Source of the DNA: an uncultured Chthoniobacterales bacterium
GTDB lineage: Bacteria; Verrucomicrobiota; Verrucomicrobiia; Chthoniobacterales; UBA10450
Direction of reading: 5' to 3'
Assembly: GCA_902805675.1 (NCBI GenBank)
Contig: CADCTA010000057.1
Coordinates: 31,056-95,055, forward strand
Length of the DNA: 64,000 bases
The notes beneath the pieces are model-generated. The model did not search any database, had not been told where the DNA came from, and saw only the letters and a list, made by a program, of their open reading frames with translations. This document shows positions 55,881 to 64,000 of this stretch, piece after piece (position 1 is the stretch's first letter; every line of letters begins with the position of its first letter). A program made the translations under genes and the position numbers.

Positions 55881-58349
55881 ATGGAAACCACATTTCAAGA
55901 CATTCGTTACGGCCTGCGCATGCTGTTCAAGAATCCCGGCTTTACCGCGATTGCGATTATCGCGCTCGCCCTCGGGATTGGTGCGAACACGGCGATCTTC
56001 AGCGTCGTTAGCGCGGTGTTGTTGCGGCCGCTGCCGTATCCGGAGCCGGAGCAGATCGTGGCCGTGTGGAGCGCTGATTCCACCAAGCCAGACAGCCAGT
56101 CCACCTTCTCGTTTCCCGACTTCGCCGACTTGCGCGCGCAGAACCAGGTCTTCAGCGCGCTCGGCGCGTACCGCACCGAAAACGCCGCGATCACCGAAAG
56201 CGGCGGCGCAGCTGCGCACGCGCAAGGCGCGATGGTGACAGCGGATGTGTTGTCCATGTTGCGCGTGAATCCAGTCCTCGGACGCGTGTTCAACGCGGAC
56301 GATGACAAGCCCGGCGCGCGCACGGTGGTTCTGAGTCACGAGCTGTGGCAACGGCGTTTCGGCGGCGATCGCCGCATCCTCGAGCGCACTGTGATGCTGG
56401 ACGGCATTTCGTACCAGGTCATCGGCATCATGCCGGAAGGCTTCCGGTTCCCGATCCAGAACAAGCCGGTCGAGTTCTGGACCCCGGCCTCCACGCAATT
56501 CGAAGTCGCGCCCGGCCAGGAAGCGAGCACCACGCCCGCCGCGCAGCGCGGGATGCATTACCTGAAGCTCATTGGGCGTTTGACGCCGGGTGTGACGCCG
56601 GATCAGGCGCAAGCGAACGCGAAGTCGGCCATGACAGCGCTCGCACAGCAGTATCCCGACACGAACAAGAGCTTCAATTCCGCCAAGGTGAACCCGCTCC
56701 TCGCGGACATCACCGCGGATGTGAAGCCGGCGCTGCTCGTGCTGCTTGGCGCAGCTGCCTGCGTGTTGCTGATCGCCTGTGTGAACGTGGCGAACCTGCT
56801 CCTCGCTCGCGCGACCTCCCGGCAGAAGGAAATCGGCATCCGCGCCGCGCTGGGCGCGAGCCGCATCCGTATTCTGCGTCAGCTGCTCACCGAGAGTGGC
56901 GTGCTGGCACTTGCTGGTGGCGTCGCTGGCATGGTGCTCGCCACATGGGGCACCACTGCGCTCGCTTCGCTCCTGCCGCGCAATTTCCCGCGCGCGGCCG
57001 AGATCAATCCCGACATCCGCGTTTTGTTCTTCACGGCGTTGGTCAGCCTTGTCACGGGCGTGCTGTTTGGGATGGCACCGGCGTGGCGCGTTTCGCGACC
57101 GGACGTTGTCACCGCACTGAATGAGACTGGCCGCGGCTCTACTGAAACAGCGCGCGGCCGTCGGCTGCGCGGCAGCCTCGTGATTGCGGAGATGGTGCTC
57201 GCGTTTGTGTTGCTCGTCGGCGCCGGCCTCCTGATCCGCAGCTTCTGGCAACTCCAGAAAGTGGAGCTTGGGTTCAATCCGCAAGGCGTGATGACGGCCG
57301 TCGTTTCGCTGCCTGACGGCGACGGCGGCGCCGATAGCACCGTTCGCAATATCAACTTCTACAACCAGCTGATGGAGCGCACAGCCAGCTTGCCGGGCGT
57401 GAAATCGATCAGCGCGATCACGCCACTGCCGTTGAGCGGCTCGAATTGGGGCACCGGCGTCGACTTTGCCGGCCGGCCGACCGCACCGTCAGATCGCCCG
57501 GTTAGCGCCGTGCGCATCATCACGCCAGGCTACTTCAAGACGATGGGCATCGCCGTGCGGAAAGGGCGCGACTTCGACCCGCGCGACAAGCGCGACTCCC
57601 CCGGAGTGGTGATCATCAACGAGACATTCGCGCGCATGCACTTCCCTAACGAGGACCCGCTCGGCAAACGCATTACGCCGCAGATGTCGATGGATGAAAA
57701 CGAGCCGCGCGAGCGCGAGATCACCGGCGTCGTTGCGGACGTGAAGTTCGGCAAGATCACCACCGAGAGCAAAGCGGAGCTCTACATGCCGCACACCCAG
57801 GCGCCGCTCGGCGGCATGACGATCGTCGCGCGCATGGAAGGCAAACCGGAGTCGCTGCTCACGCCTTTGCGCCAGACCGTCGAGAGCATGAACAAAGACC
57901 TGCCGGTCTACGAGCCGCGCACAATGGAAGAGTATCTCGGCGCCGCGGTCGCGCAGCCGAAGCTCAACATGACATTGCTTGCCGTCTTTGCGGGCGTGGC
58001 GGTTGTGCTCACAGCGGTGGGTATCTACGGCGTGATGGCTTACTCCGTCGCGCAGCGCACACAGGAGATCGGCATCCGCATGGCGCTCGGCGCGCAGAAG
58101 ACCGATGTCCTCCGGTTGATCGTAGGCCAGGGCCTGCGGCTCGTCGTGGCGGCCATGGTGATCGGATTGTTCGCAGCCTTCGCCGTTTCAAAAGCGCTCG
58201 GCAGTCTGCTTTACGGCGTCGGCTCGACCGATATCGCGACGCTCAGCTCGGTCGGCGCGCTGCTTGCGACCATCGCGACGGTCGCCTGCTGGTTGCCGGC
58301 GCGGCGCGCAAGCGGTGTGAACCCGATCACGGCTTTGCGTTCTGAGTAG
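55881..58349 (+). CDS. Orphan ABC transporter permease (MacB/FtsX type, short N-terminus)
   Basis: 822 residues. It starts directly with [15 protein letters not shown] and a helix-1 motif [21 protein letters not shown], without the extra N-terminal domain of the paralog at 17088. A MacB periplasmic domain, an FtsX unit at about 290-415 and a second half with [20 protein letters not shown] complete the duplicated architecture. No ATPase is encoded nearby. Substrate unknown; macrolide or lipoprotein export roles are only family-level possibilities. Confidence 0.9.
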   Translation: METTFQDIRYGLRMLFKNPGFTAIAIIALALGIGANTAIFSVVSAVLLRPLPYPEPEQIVAVWSADSTKPDSQSTFSFPDFADLRAQNQVFSALGAYRTENAAITESGGAAAHAQGAMVTADVLSMLRVNPVLGRVFNADDDKPGARTVVLSHELWQRRFGGDRRILERTVMLDGISYQVIGIMPEGFRFPIQNKPVEFWTPASTQFEVAPGQEASTTPAAQRGMHYLKLIGRLTPGVTPDQAQANAKSAMTALAQQYPDTNKSFNSAKVNPLLADITADVKPALLVLLGAAACVLLIACVNVANLLLARATSRQKEIGIRAALGASRIRILRQLLTESGVLALAGGVAGMVLATWGTTALASLLPRNFPRAAEINPDIRVLFFTALVSLVTGVLFGMAPAWRVSRPDVVTALNETGRGSTETARGRRLRGSLVIAEMVLAFVLLVGAGLLIRSFWQLQKVELGFNPQGVMTAVVSLPDGDGGADSTVRNINFYNQLMERTASLPGVKSISAITPLPLSGSNWGTGVDFAGRPTAPSDRPVSAVRIITPGYFKTMGIAVRKGRDFDPRDKRDSPGVVIINETFARMHFPNEDPLGKRITPQMSMDENEPREREITGVVADVKFGKITTESKAELYMPHTQAPLGGMTIVARMEGKPESLLTPLRQTVESMNKDLPVYEPRTMEEYLGAAVAQPKLNMTLLAVFAGVAVVLTAVGIYGVMAYSVAQRTQEIGIRMALGAQKTDVLRLIVGQGLRLVVAAMVIGLFAAFAVSKALGSLLYGVGSTDIATLSSVGALLATIATVACWLPARRASGVNPITALRSE

Positions 58350-58463
58350 GCCAGGGGCCGGCGCCATCAGCTGCGCTCAGCGGCGCAAACAGTCCGGGCG
58401 CATAAATGCAGCAGACGCGCGTCCGTGTTGTGTCAGAATACGATGCGCGACATAGCGGACGGC

Positions 58464-59174
58464 ATGCTCTCCTTCATTATCCCCGCCTACAACGAGCAGG
58501 ATGAGCTGCCCGAGGCGCTGCAGAGCGTTCGCGTGGCCGCCGAGTTCTCGCGGGAAACCTTCGAGATCATCGTGGTCGATGATGCTTCAACAGATGCAAC
58601 CGCTGCTGTCGCTGCTGCGGCAGGCGCGCGGGTCATCCCGGTCAGCTATCGCCAGATCGCAGCGGTGCGTAACGCGGGCGCGCGAGCGGCGCAGGGCGAC
58701 ATCTTGTTCTTCGTGGATGCCGATACACATATCGGGCCGCAGCATGTCACCGGCGCACTGGCCGCGCTGCAGGAAGGCTGCGCCGGTGGCGGCGCATGGA
58801 TGGCGATCCGCGGCGACGTCCCCATGTGGTCGCGCGCGTTTGCGTGGGTGTTCAGCGCACTCTACTTCGGCGCGAATCTCGGGGCGGGCGCGTTTCTTTT
58901 CACGACCCGCACGAACTTCGCCGCGAGCGGCGGATTCGACGAACGCTACTACGCAGGTGAGGAGGTCTTCTTCACCAAAGCGCTGAAGGAACTGGGGCGC
59001 TTCGAGTTGTTGCGCGATCCAACGTTCACCTCCGGCCGCAAGCTTCGCATGCATTCGGCGCGGGAGATTCTCCTCGGGACGGTCGCATTGATCCTCGGCG
59101 GCAGACGAATCCTGCAATCGCGCGAGAAGTTGGAATTCTGGTATAGCGGCAAACGCGAACGACCAGCTACATGA
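58464..59174 (+). CDS. Family 2 glycosyltransferase (TIGR04283-like)
   Basis: 236 residues from the ATG at 58464; a second ATG at 58443 gives seven extra residues. LSFIIPAYNEQDELPEAL, IIVVDDASTDAT and ILFFVDADTH are GT2 motifs, and AVRNAGARAAQG is the conserved substrate loop. GAGAFLFTTRTNFAASGGFDE and the EEVFFTKALKELG segment follow the TIGR04283 pattern. Its stop overlaps the ATG of the next gene (ATGA). The TIGR04282-type partner is remote, at 35984. Confidence 0.85.
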   Translation: MLSFIIPAYNEQDELPEALQSVRVAAEFSRETFEIIVVDDASTDATAAVAAAAGARVIPVSYRQIAAVRNAGARAAQGDILFFVDADTHIGPQHVTGALAALQEGCAGGGAWMAIRGDVPMWSRAFAWVFSALYFGANLGAGAFLFTTRTNFAASGGFDERYYAGEEVFFTKALKELGRFELLRDPTFTSGRKLRMHSAREILLGTVALILGGRRILQSREKLEFWYSGKRERPAT

Positions 59175-59617
59175 GCCTGGATCATTCGACGATCGCGATT
59201 GCAGAAACGGCTGAGCAAATCGCGCGGTGCTACCCGGTCGTGCGCGAGCTACGCCCGCACATCGAGACGGAGGAAGCCTTCGTCGCGCAAGTGCAGCGGC
59301 AGCAGGCGCAAGGTTATCTGCTCGCCTACATCGAGGCGCAGGGCGAGCTCCGCGCCGTCGCCGGTTATCGGTACGTGGAGTTCCTGTATCAGGGTTCGTT
59401 CATGTACGTCGACGATCTGGTGACGCGTTCAGCCGATCGGTCGGGCGGCTTCGGCGGCAAGCTTTTTGATTGGCTGGTGCAGCAGGCGCGCGAGCAGAAT
59501 TGCACGTCGCTCGAGCTCGATTCTGGTGTGCAGCGGTTTGACGCGCACCGCTTCTATTTGATGAAGCGGATGAAGATCGCGTCGCACCACTTCTCGCTCG
59601 CGCTCCAGCAGCGGTAA
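59171..59617 (+). CDS. GNAT-family N-acetyltransferase
   Basis: 148 residues, ATG overlapping the glycosyltransferase stop. YVDDLVTRSADRSGGFGGKL is motif A with the acetyl-CoA-binding Gly-rich loop, and LELDSGVQRFDAHRFYLMKR is motif B. It is the short single-domain type, here coupled to the GT2 gene. The substrate is unknown. Confidence 0.85.
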   Translation: MSLDHSTIAIAETAEQIARCYPVVRELRPHIETEEAFVAQVQRQQAQGYLLAYIEAQGELRAVAGYRYVEFLYQGSFMYVDDLVTRSADRSGGFGGKLFDWLVQQAREQNCTSLELDSGVQRFDAHRFYLMKRMKIASHHFSLALQQR

Positions 59618-59640
59618 CGCCAGCGCTCAGCCGCTAGCGG

Positions 59641-59830
59641 TTGCTGACAAACGGGCGCAAGAACTCGACAGCCGCGGTGCCCCGCGTTTCGCCGCGTGAG
59701 CCATCAGCGGGATCTTTGCGGCCCGGACACGTTCACGATCTTTGGATACGCGGCGAGCGCGGCCTTGATGACAATGGGCGCGCGGTGCTCGGTCGGATGT
59801 TGAGGCGACACCCACGTGTCGCGCTCACGA
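59641..59830 (-). pseudogene. Possible decayed gene fragment
   Basis: On the minus strand, two frames read as protein-like segments: APIVIKAALAAYPKIVNVSG in one frame, and DPADGSRGETRGTAAVEFLR ending PFVSNR and TAG in the next. A frameshift near 59710 would join them. No start or family is recognised. It fills most of the 231-bp gap before the exported protein. Confidence 0.3.
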
Positions 59831-59848
59831 GGGCCGATTACAGTAATT

Positions 59849-60445
59849 ATGAAGAAGACTTTCTCTGCCGCCGCGCTCGTCGCGCTCCTCTCGTTTGCTG
59901 CGCCCGCCTTCGCGCAGGACTACATCATCCTGGATCGCCGCGCGGATGAGTTCGACCGCTGGCAGGAGCGTGTCGATGACTCGTACGGCAACCCCGTTGT
60001 CTCGCGCGAGTTCGACGTGCCGGTGACGGTGCTCGAGGAACAGCGCACCCGCACGCAGCTGGGCTACGGCGGCCTGATGATCGCGAACTCACTCGCTCGC
60101 GAGACTGGCCGGAGCTTTGACGAGATCGTGGCGATGAAGCAAAGCGGAATGGGCTGGGGCCGCATCGCCCAGGAAAATGGCGTTAAGCTCGGGCCGATCG
60201 TGAGCCGTTTCGACCGCGCGGACACCGCGTTCCGCAAGTACAACCCGAAACGCGACCGGATGAAATCAGAGAAGTTCGTGAATGGGCACGACGCTCGTGA
60301 TGGACGTCTCGACAAGCCCGCTAAAATCCGCGGCAAAGGCAACGGCGCAGTTCGCGGCAAAGGACATGGTGGCGGCGGTAAAGTGAAGGTGAAGGGCCAC
60401 GGTGGCGGTGGCAAAGGCAAGGGCGGCGGCAAAGGTAAGAAGTAG
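59849..60445 (+). CDS. Exported protein with Gly/Lys-rich repetitive tail
   Basis: 198 residues from the ATG at 59849 (KKTFSAAALVALLSFAAPAFA is a signal peptide with AxA cleavage). A central helical domain (about 70-115; GRSFDEIVAMKQSGMGWGRI) is followed by a charged linker and a repetitive tail of GKGHGGGGK and KGKGGGKGKK units. The tail is low-complexity and strongly basic, so it may bind nucleic acid or anionic surface polymers. No family is recognised. A terminator follows. Confidence 0.75.
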   Translation: MKKTFSAAALVALLSFAAPAFAQDYIILDRRADEFDRWQERVDDSYGNPVVSREFDVPVTVLEEQRTRTQLGYGGLMIANSLARETGRSFDEIVAMKQSGMGWGRIAQENGVKLGPIVSRFDRADTAFRKYNPKRDRMKSEKFVNGHDARDGRLDKPAKIRGKGNGAVRGKGHGGGGKVKVKGHGGGGKGKGGGKGKK

Positions 60446-60467
60446 CGCGGCAGTTTCTCGCGAAAGA

Positions 60468-60497
60468 GGCCGGCTCCCTCGAGGAGCCGGCCTTTTC
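60468..60497 (+). terminator. Rho-independent terminator after the Gly/Lys-tailed protein
   Basis: GGCCGGCTCC (60468-60477) pairs perfectly with GGAGCCGGCC (60483-60492) across a CTCGA loop, followed by TTTTC. A good intrinsic terminator. Confidence 0.9.
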
Positions 60498-60626
60498 ACT
60501 TTCCGGCGGCGACATAAACTTCGTCCGTCATTCGAAGAAAATGTCTTGTCGTCACCAAGGGGGGTTTCGTAATCTGTCTGCCGCTGCCGCCCGCTTGCCC
60601 AGCGGATGGCGTGACTCTGTTCCCCT

Positions 60627-63500
60627 ATGAAACTTCGTCACTTGATCTACTCACTCACCATCGGTGCGCTCGCGCTGGCGAGCGGCTTCTCCCAGGCTGT
60701 CGCTGCTTCCGGCACGCTTCTCCCGCCGATTGACCTCTCGCCGGGATTCGATGTCCCGGGTCCCAGTCTATTCGCCCTCAACCGCACCACGCACAGGCTC
60801 TACGCGTTTGGATCGCCAGATCCGAGGACTGCCACCACTCCTGCGCCCGCAGGCCTGAAGGTGATCGACAGCGCCACGAACACTGTCATCGGCGGGTTCA
60901 GCCTCGGCAGTTACCCGGATGGCTCGCCGTTTTTCGCTCTGGCGATGGCCTTCGACGAGAGCGCCGCCCCAGCCGGAAACAAGCTCTACATCGTCGCCGC
61001 AGTATCATCCCGCTACGTGCTCCGCGTCGTCGATGCTGCGACTGAGACGAACCTCACAGGACCGGGAACGGACATTATTCTACCCGTGGCTCCGGACGAC
61101 GGGATCATCGACCAGGCAAGTGCAAGTGAGCCGCTCGTGGTTAACTCGTCGAACCACAAGGTCTATATCGCGACAGCCAAGGGACAGATCATCGTCGTCG
61201 ATGGAGTGACGCGGCAGATCGTTAGGATCCTGAATCCGAATGCCGGCTCGTTTCTCGCCCTGGATCCCGTCGCGAATAAGATCTTTGTCCTCGGTGAAAA
61301 TGGCGGCGCGATCATTGATTGCCAAACGGACAGCGTCAGCCCTCCCGCGGAGCCGGTGCCGTTCGCGCCGACCGCGGCCGTTTACAATGAAGCCGACGGC
61401 CTGATCTACGGCACGGCCTCGGACGAACAAAACGGGCGCTACGACTTGTTCGCCCTCGACGCCAGGTCCGGCACAATGGTGCGCTCCCGGAGCAGGACCG
61501 ACAGCGATGGCTTCGTGTTGGGAGACTACGTTACCGGAATGGCTGTCGTTCCCGGCGAGAACACGCTGTATCTCGGGTCTTACCGGCTACTGGCGTTCAA
61601 CACGACAGATCTTTCCCACCGCGGGACGGTTTCGCAGGAAGCCACGAGACTGGCGTGGGATCCCGCAAACGCCGAGACGTTGTTCGCGATCCCTCGACGA
61701 TTCGGCTTCGACGAAGGAGGCCCAGCCACACTTCACACCATCAACCGCAGCAGCGGCCAACGTGTTTCCCTGACCACTGCGTCGGTGCCGGGCCGGATCG
61801 CGGTTAACTCCCGGACGAATCGTATCTACGTTCTCGACGCGCGAACGCCTGAGCTCGTCGTCGTCGACGGCCGGGACCGTTCTGTCATTGCCCGTGTGGA
61901 ATTGCCCTCCGCTGGCGGTCACCTCGCGGTGAGCGAGCAGCTTAATCGTATCTATCTCACCTCCGGTGTTGTGGTCGATGGATCCACAAATCAGGTGCAT
62001 AGCTCGAGCGAGGCTAGCGGTCGTTTCCTTGCCATCGATGACACGCGACGCCGCCTGTATGCATCAGTCGGTCAGAATACCGTCGGCCGCTTCTCAGCGC
62101 AGTGGTTTCTGCGCAGCTTCGATACGGATGCCGCCGCGTTTCTCAGCTCGTTGAGCCTGGGTACCTATGGACCTGACGGCGGGCAGCTTGCGGCCAATCC
62201 CGTGACCGGGCGTGTCTACCTCACCGTGCATGCGACGAGCGCCTTCAGCAGCAGCCGCTTTTTCGTCATCGATGGCGCCGCTTCGCAGCTGGTGACGAGC
62301 ACGGCCGATGTGCCCGGCGCCGAGGGAGGAATCGGTATCAACCGGAGGACCAACGACATCTACATTCCGCAGCAGAATGGGAACATCATCGTGTTCGATG
62401 GCGCTACAGATCGCATCGAGACCTCCTTTCCGGCTGGCGGTAATGGCCCAGATAATCCGTCCTTTACCGGCATCGTCGTTGATGAAGAGGCGGACACCGT
62501 CACCGTCACGGAGCTTGCATCGACCCGGGACAAGAGTGTCGGCCGGATCCTCACCTACGAAGCCCACAACAATCACGCTCTCGTCGGCGAGATGCAGGTC
62601 GGCAATCCAGCAGCAGGGCTCGCCTTTAATCCGGTCACGCGTCAGTTCTTCGTGCCGAACCTGAACGACGGCACCGTCACCGTCATCCAGGCGGACGGGA
62701 CCGCTGCGCGAAACCAGTTTGGAAATCTCTCAACGCGGCTGCAGGTCGGCGGCAGCGACGATGTGATGATCAGCGGCGTCATCGTGAATGCGCCAGCTGG
62801 TGCGACGAAAAAAGTGATCGTGCGCGCGGTCGGTCCGTCGCTCGGTGCTCTCGGCGTGCGCGGTGCGTTGGCTGATACGACGCTCGAGCTGCACACCGCA
62901 GCCGGCGAGGTGATCACGAACGACAACTGGAAGATCGATGACGCGACGCAGGCGTCGCAACAGTCCGAGATCGAAGCGACTGGCCTGGCGCCGAGCGATG
63001 ATCGCGAAGCGGCGATCATTGCCGAATTGCCCGCCGGTGCACACACCGCAGTCATCCGCGGCAAGGGCGGAGCGACTGGCGTCGGTTTGGCGGAGGTGTT
63101 TACCCTTGGGGATGATTCGCCGGCTGCGCTCGCCAACATCGCCACCCGCGGCCGCGTCGGCACCGGTGAGGATGTCATGATCGCCGGCATGATCGTGAAA
63201 GGAACCAACGCATCGCGCGTGCTCGTGCGCGCGATCGGCCCCTCGCTGCAGGGAAAACTCGCGGGTGCGCTCCAGAATCCGGTCTTGGAACTCCGCGACA
63301 TCAATGGCGGCCTCATCGCGGTCAACGACGACTGGAGGTCCGATCGCGAGTCTGAGATCGCCGGCACCACGATTCCGCCGAATGACGACAAAGAGAGTGC
63401 GATCCTCGCGGATCTATTCCCCGGCAACTACACGGCAATCGTGTCGGGCGCCGGTGACACGATGGGCGTCGCGGTCGTCGAAGCCTACAAAGTTCAATAG
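60627..63500 (+). CDS. Secreted YVTN-type beta-propeller protein with tandem C-terminal modules
   Basis: 957 residues. A signal peptide ([20 protein letters not shown] and AVAAS) starts the protein. Repeats of the YVTN/SMP-30 kind ([75 protein letters not shown]) fill about 45-690. Two copies of the shared C-terminal module run from about residue 698 to 957, ending in VEAYKVQ. The propeller is unlike the BNR type in the other four proteins, so the C-terminal module is being combined with a different extracellular scaffold. Ligand unknown. Confidence 0.9.
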   Translation: MKLRHLIYSLTIGALALASGFSQAVAASGTLLPPIDLSPGFDVPGPSLFALNRTTHRLYAFGSPDPRTATTPAPAGLKVIDSATNTVIGGFSLGSYPDGSPFFALAMAFDESAAPAGNKLYIVAAVSSRYVLRVVDAATETNLTGPGTDIILPVAPDDGIIDQASASEPLVVNSSNHKVYIATAKGQIIVVDGVTRQIVRILNPNAGSFLALDPVANKIFVLGENGGAIIDCQTDSVSPPAEPVPFAPTAAVYNEADGLIYGTASDEQNGRYDLFALDARSGTMVRSRSRTDSDGFVLGDYVTGMAVVPGENTLYLGSYRLLAFNTTDLSHRGTVSQEATRLAWDPANAETLFAIPRRFGFDEGGPATLHTINRSSGQRVSLTTASVPGRIAVNSRTNRIYVLDARTPELVVVDGRDRSVIARVELPSAGGHLAVSEQLNRIYLTSGVVVDGSTNQVHSSSEASGRFLAIDDTRRRLYASVGQNTVGRFSAQWFLRSFDTDAAAFLSSLSLGTYGPDGGQLAANPVTGRVYLTVHATSAFSSSRFFVIDGAASQLVTSTADVPGAEGGIGINRRTNDIYIPQQNGNIIVFDGATDRIETSFPAGGNGPDNPSFTGIVVDEEADTVTVTELASTRDKSVGRILTYEAHNNHALVGEMQVGNPAAGLAFNPVTRQFFVPNLNDGTVTVIQADGTAARNQFGNLSTRLQVGGSDDVMISGVIVNAPAGATKKVIVRAVGPSLGALGVRGALADTTLELHTAAGEVITNDNWKIDDATQASQQSEIEATGLAPSDDREAAIIAELPAGAHTAVIRGKGGATGVGLAEVFTLGDDSPAALANIATRGRVGTGEDVMIAGMIVKGTNASRVLVRAIGPSLQGKLAGALQNPVLELRDINGGLIAVNDDWRSDRESEIAGTTIPPNDDKESAILADLFPGNYTAIVSGAGDTMGVAVVEAYKVQ

Positions 63501-63586
63501 CTGCGACGTTCGTCCGGATTAACGCGCAGCCGGGCGCGGCGCGGCCTTGCCAAGCCGCATTCATCGTCTACACTACCGGCTCGTTT

Positions 63587-63847
63587 ATGGCAGAAAGCAG
63601 CACAGTGGACATGAAGGAGTTCCAACTCCACGAAAAGGATACCGGTAGCGCCGATGTGCAGGTTGCACTCCTCACCCGCCGGATCGCATCGTTGACGGAG
63701 CACCTCAAGACCAATGCCAAAGACCATTCCTCGCGTCGCGGCCTCCTCAAGATGGTGGCGATGCGCCGGAGCTTGCTCGATTATCTGAGCAAGTCGAAGA
63801 ACGAGCGGTATAAGAGCCTGCTCGAGAAACTCAACCTGCGTAAGTAA
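63587..63847 (+). CDS. rpsO: 30S ribosomal protein S15
   Basis: 86 residues. [40 protein letters not shown] and [18 protein letters not shown] are S15 signatures, and the protein ends LLEKLNLRK. It binds 16S rRNA and starts platform assembly of the small subunit. The expected partner pnp would lie just outside the right edge, preceded by the hairpin at 63941. Confidence 0.97.
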   Translation: MAESSTVDMKEFQLHEKDTGSADVQVALLTRRIASLTEHLKTNAKDHSSRRGLLKMVAMRRSLLDYLSKSKNERYKSLLEKLNLRK

Positions 63848-63940
63848 CGCAGGCGGTCTGCGGTAGCGGCGACGGCCCTCGGCTGCGTTCGCGCCATTTC
63901 GGTAACCAACAAGAACAACGGCAACCAGGCCGCACGTCCA

Positions 63941-64000
63941 CCTCTGATTAGAGGTTTCAGCCCCGACCGCAACGGTCGGGTTTGAAACCTACAATCAGGG
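63941..64000 (+). promoter_or_regulatory. Long hairpin in the rpsO downstream region
   Basis: AGGTTTCA and TGAAACCT pair around an inner stem of CCCGACCG and CGGTCGGG with a CAA loop. Outer CTGATT and AATCAG extend the stem, so almost the whole 60 bp folds into one hairpin. In many bacteria a hairpin between rpsO and pnp is cut by RNase III in PNPase autoregulation. This could be its equivalent or a terminator; no T-run is visible within the window. Confidence 0.7.

Noticed and set aside
55854..57284. 476-codon minus-strand open frame
   Set aside because: Antisense to the ABC permease at 55881; no start context or domain pattern.

Overview
The window is about 64 kb of GC-rich (roughly 60-65% by eye), gene-dense bacterial chromosome. 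It carries core genes (rpoA, rplQ, rpsO, mnmG, gpsA, plsY, purN, glmM, scpB) and a family of large secreted proteins that share a tandem C-terminal module. That module, the orphan FtsX/MacB-type permeases, and the style of the L17, S15 and RpoA proteins point to Verrucomicrobiota, probably a soil-type Spartobacteria/Chthoniobacterales relative. This is an inference from protein style; Acidobacteriota is the main alternative. No rRNA, tRNA, CRISPR array or autonomous transposase was seen.

Layout. 1-7131 (minus): two large secreted beta-propeller proteins flank a small lipoprotein; the first runs off the left edge with no stop codon. 7285-10088 (plus): a lipoprotein, then a coupled lipid kinase / heptose-phosphate nucleotidyltransferase / purN set. 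10335-16968 (minus): a tight six-gene run of homocysteine methyltransferase-MTHFR fusion, VTT membrane protein, cdd, mnmG, plsY and gpsA. 17088-19760: an orphan ABC permease. 19853-28857: two small lipoproteins, then a tandem duplication of [sialidase-like secreted protein, YjbR-like gene, start of threonine synthase]. In the first copy the YjbR gene is a pseudogene and the threonine synthase is a 5' stub. 29023-34856: POT transporter, beta-carbonic anhydrase and small housekeeping or membrane genes. 35161-41696: methyltransferases, glycosyltransferases, an SDR epimerase and a membrane sulfatase, probably for surface glycans. 41992-49643: NtrC-type regulator, GT39-like protein, acyltransferase, class IV aminotransferase, glmM and scpB. 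49640-52851: AI-2E-type permease and a LemA/TPM/TPM set. 53341-54943: rpoA-rplQ with a strong terminator. 55363-63500: a small membrane protein, a vestigial and an intact ABC permease, glycosyltransferase, GNAT, a Gly/Lys-tailed exported protein and a fifth secreted propeller protein. 63587-63847: rpsO, followed by a long hairpin at the right edge where pnp would be expected.

Two features stand out. First, five secreted proteins have unrelated or diverged N-termini but share a C-terminal module of about 125 residues; the four complete ones carry two copies and end in AYNVQ or AYKVQ. This may be an undescribed surface-retention or secretion tag. Second, at least three families of short palindromic intergenic elements (about 97, 110 and 120-180 bp) are scattered through the window. 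One copy supplies the stop codons of both flanking convergent genes, and another supplies the start codon of the next gene.
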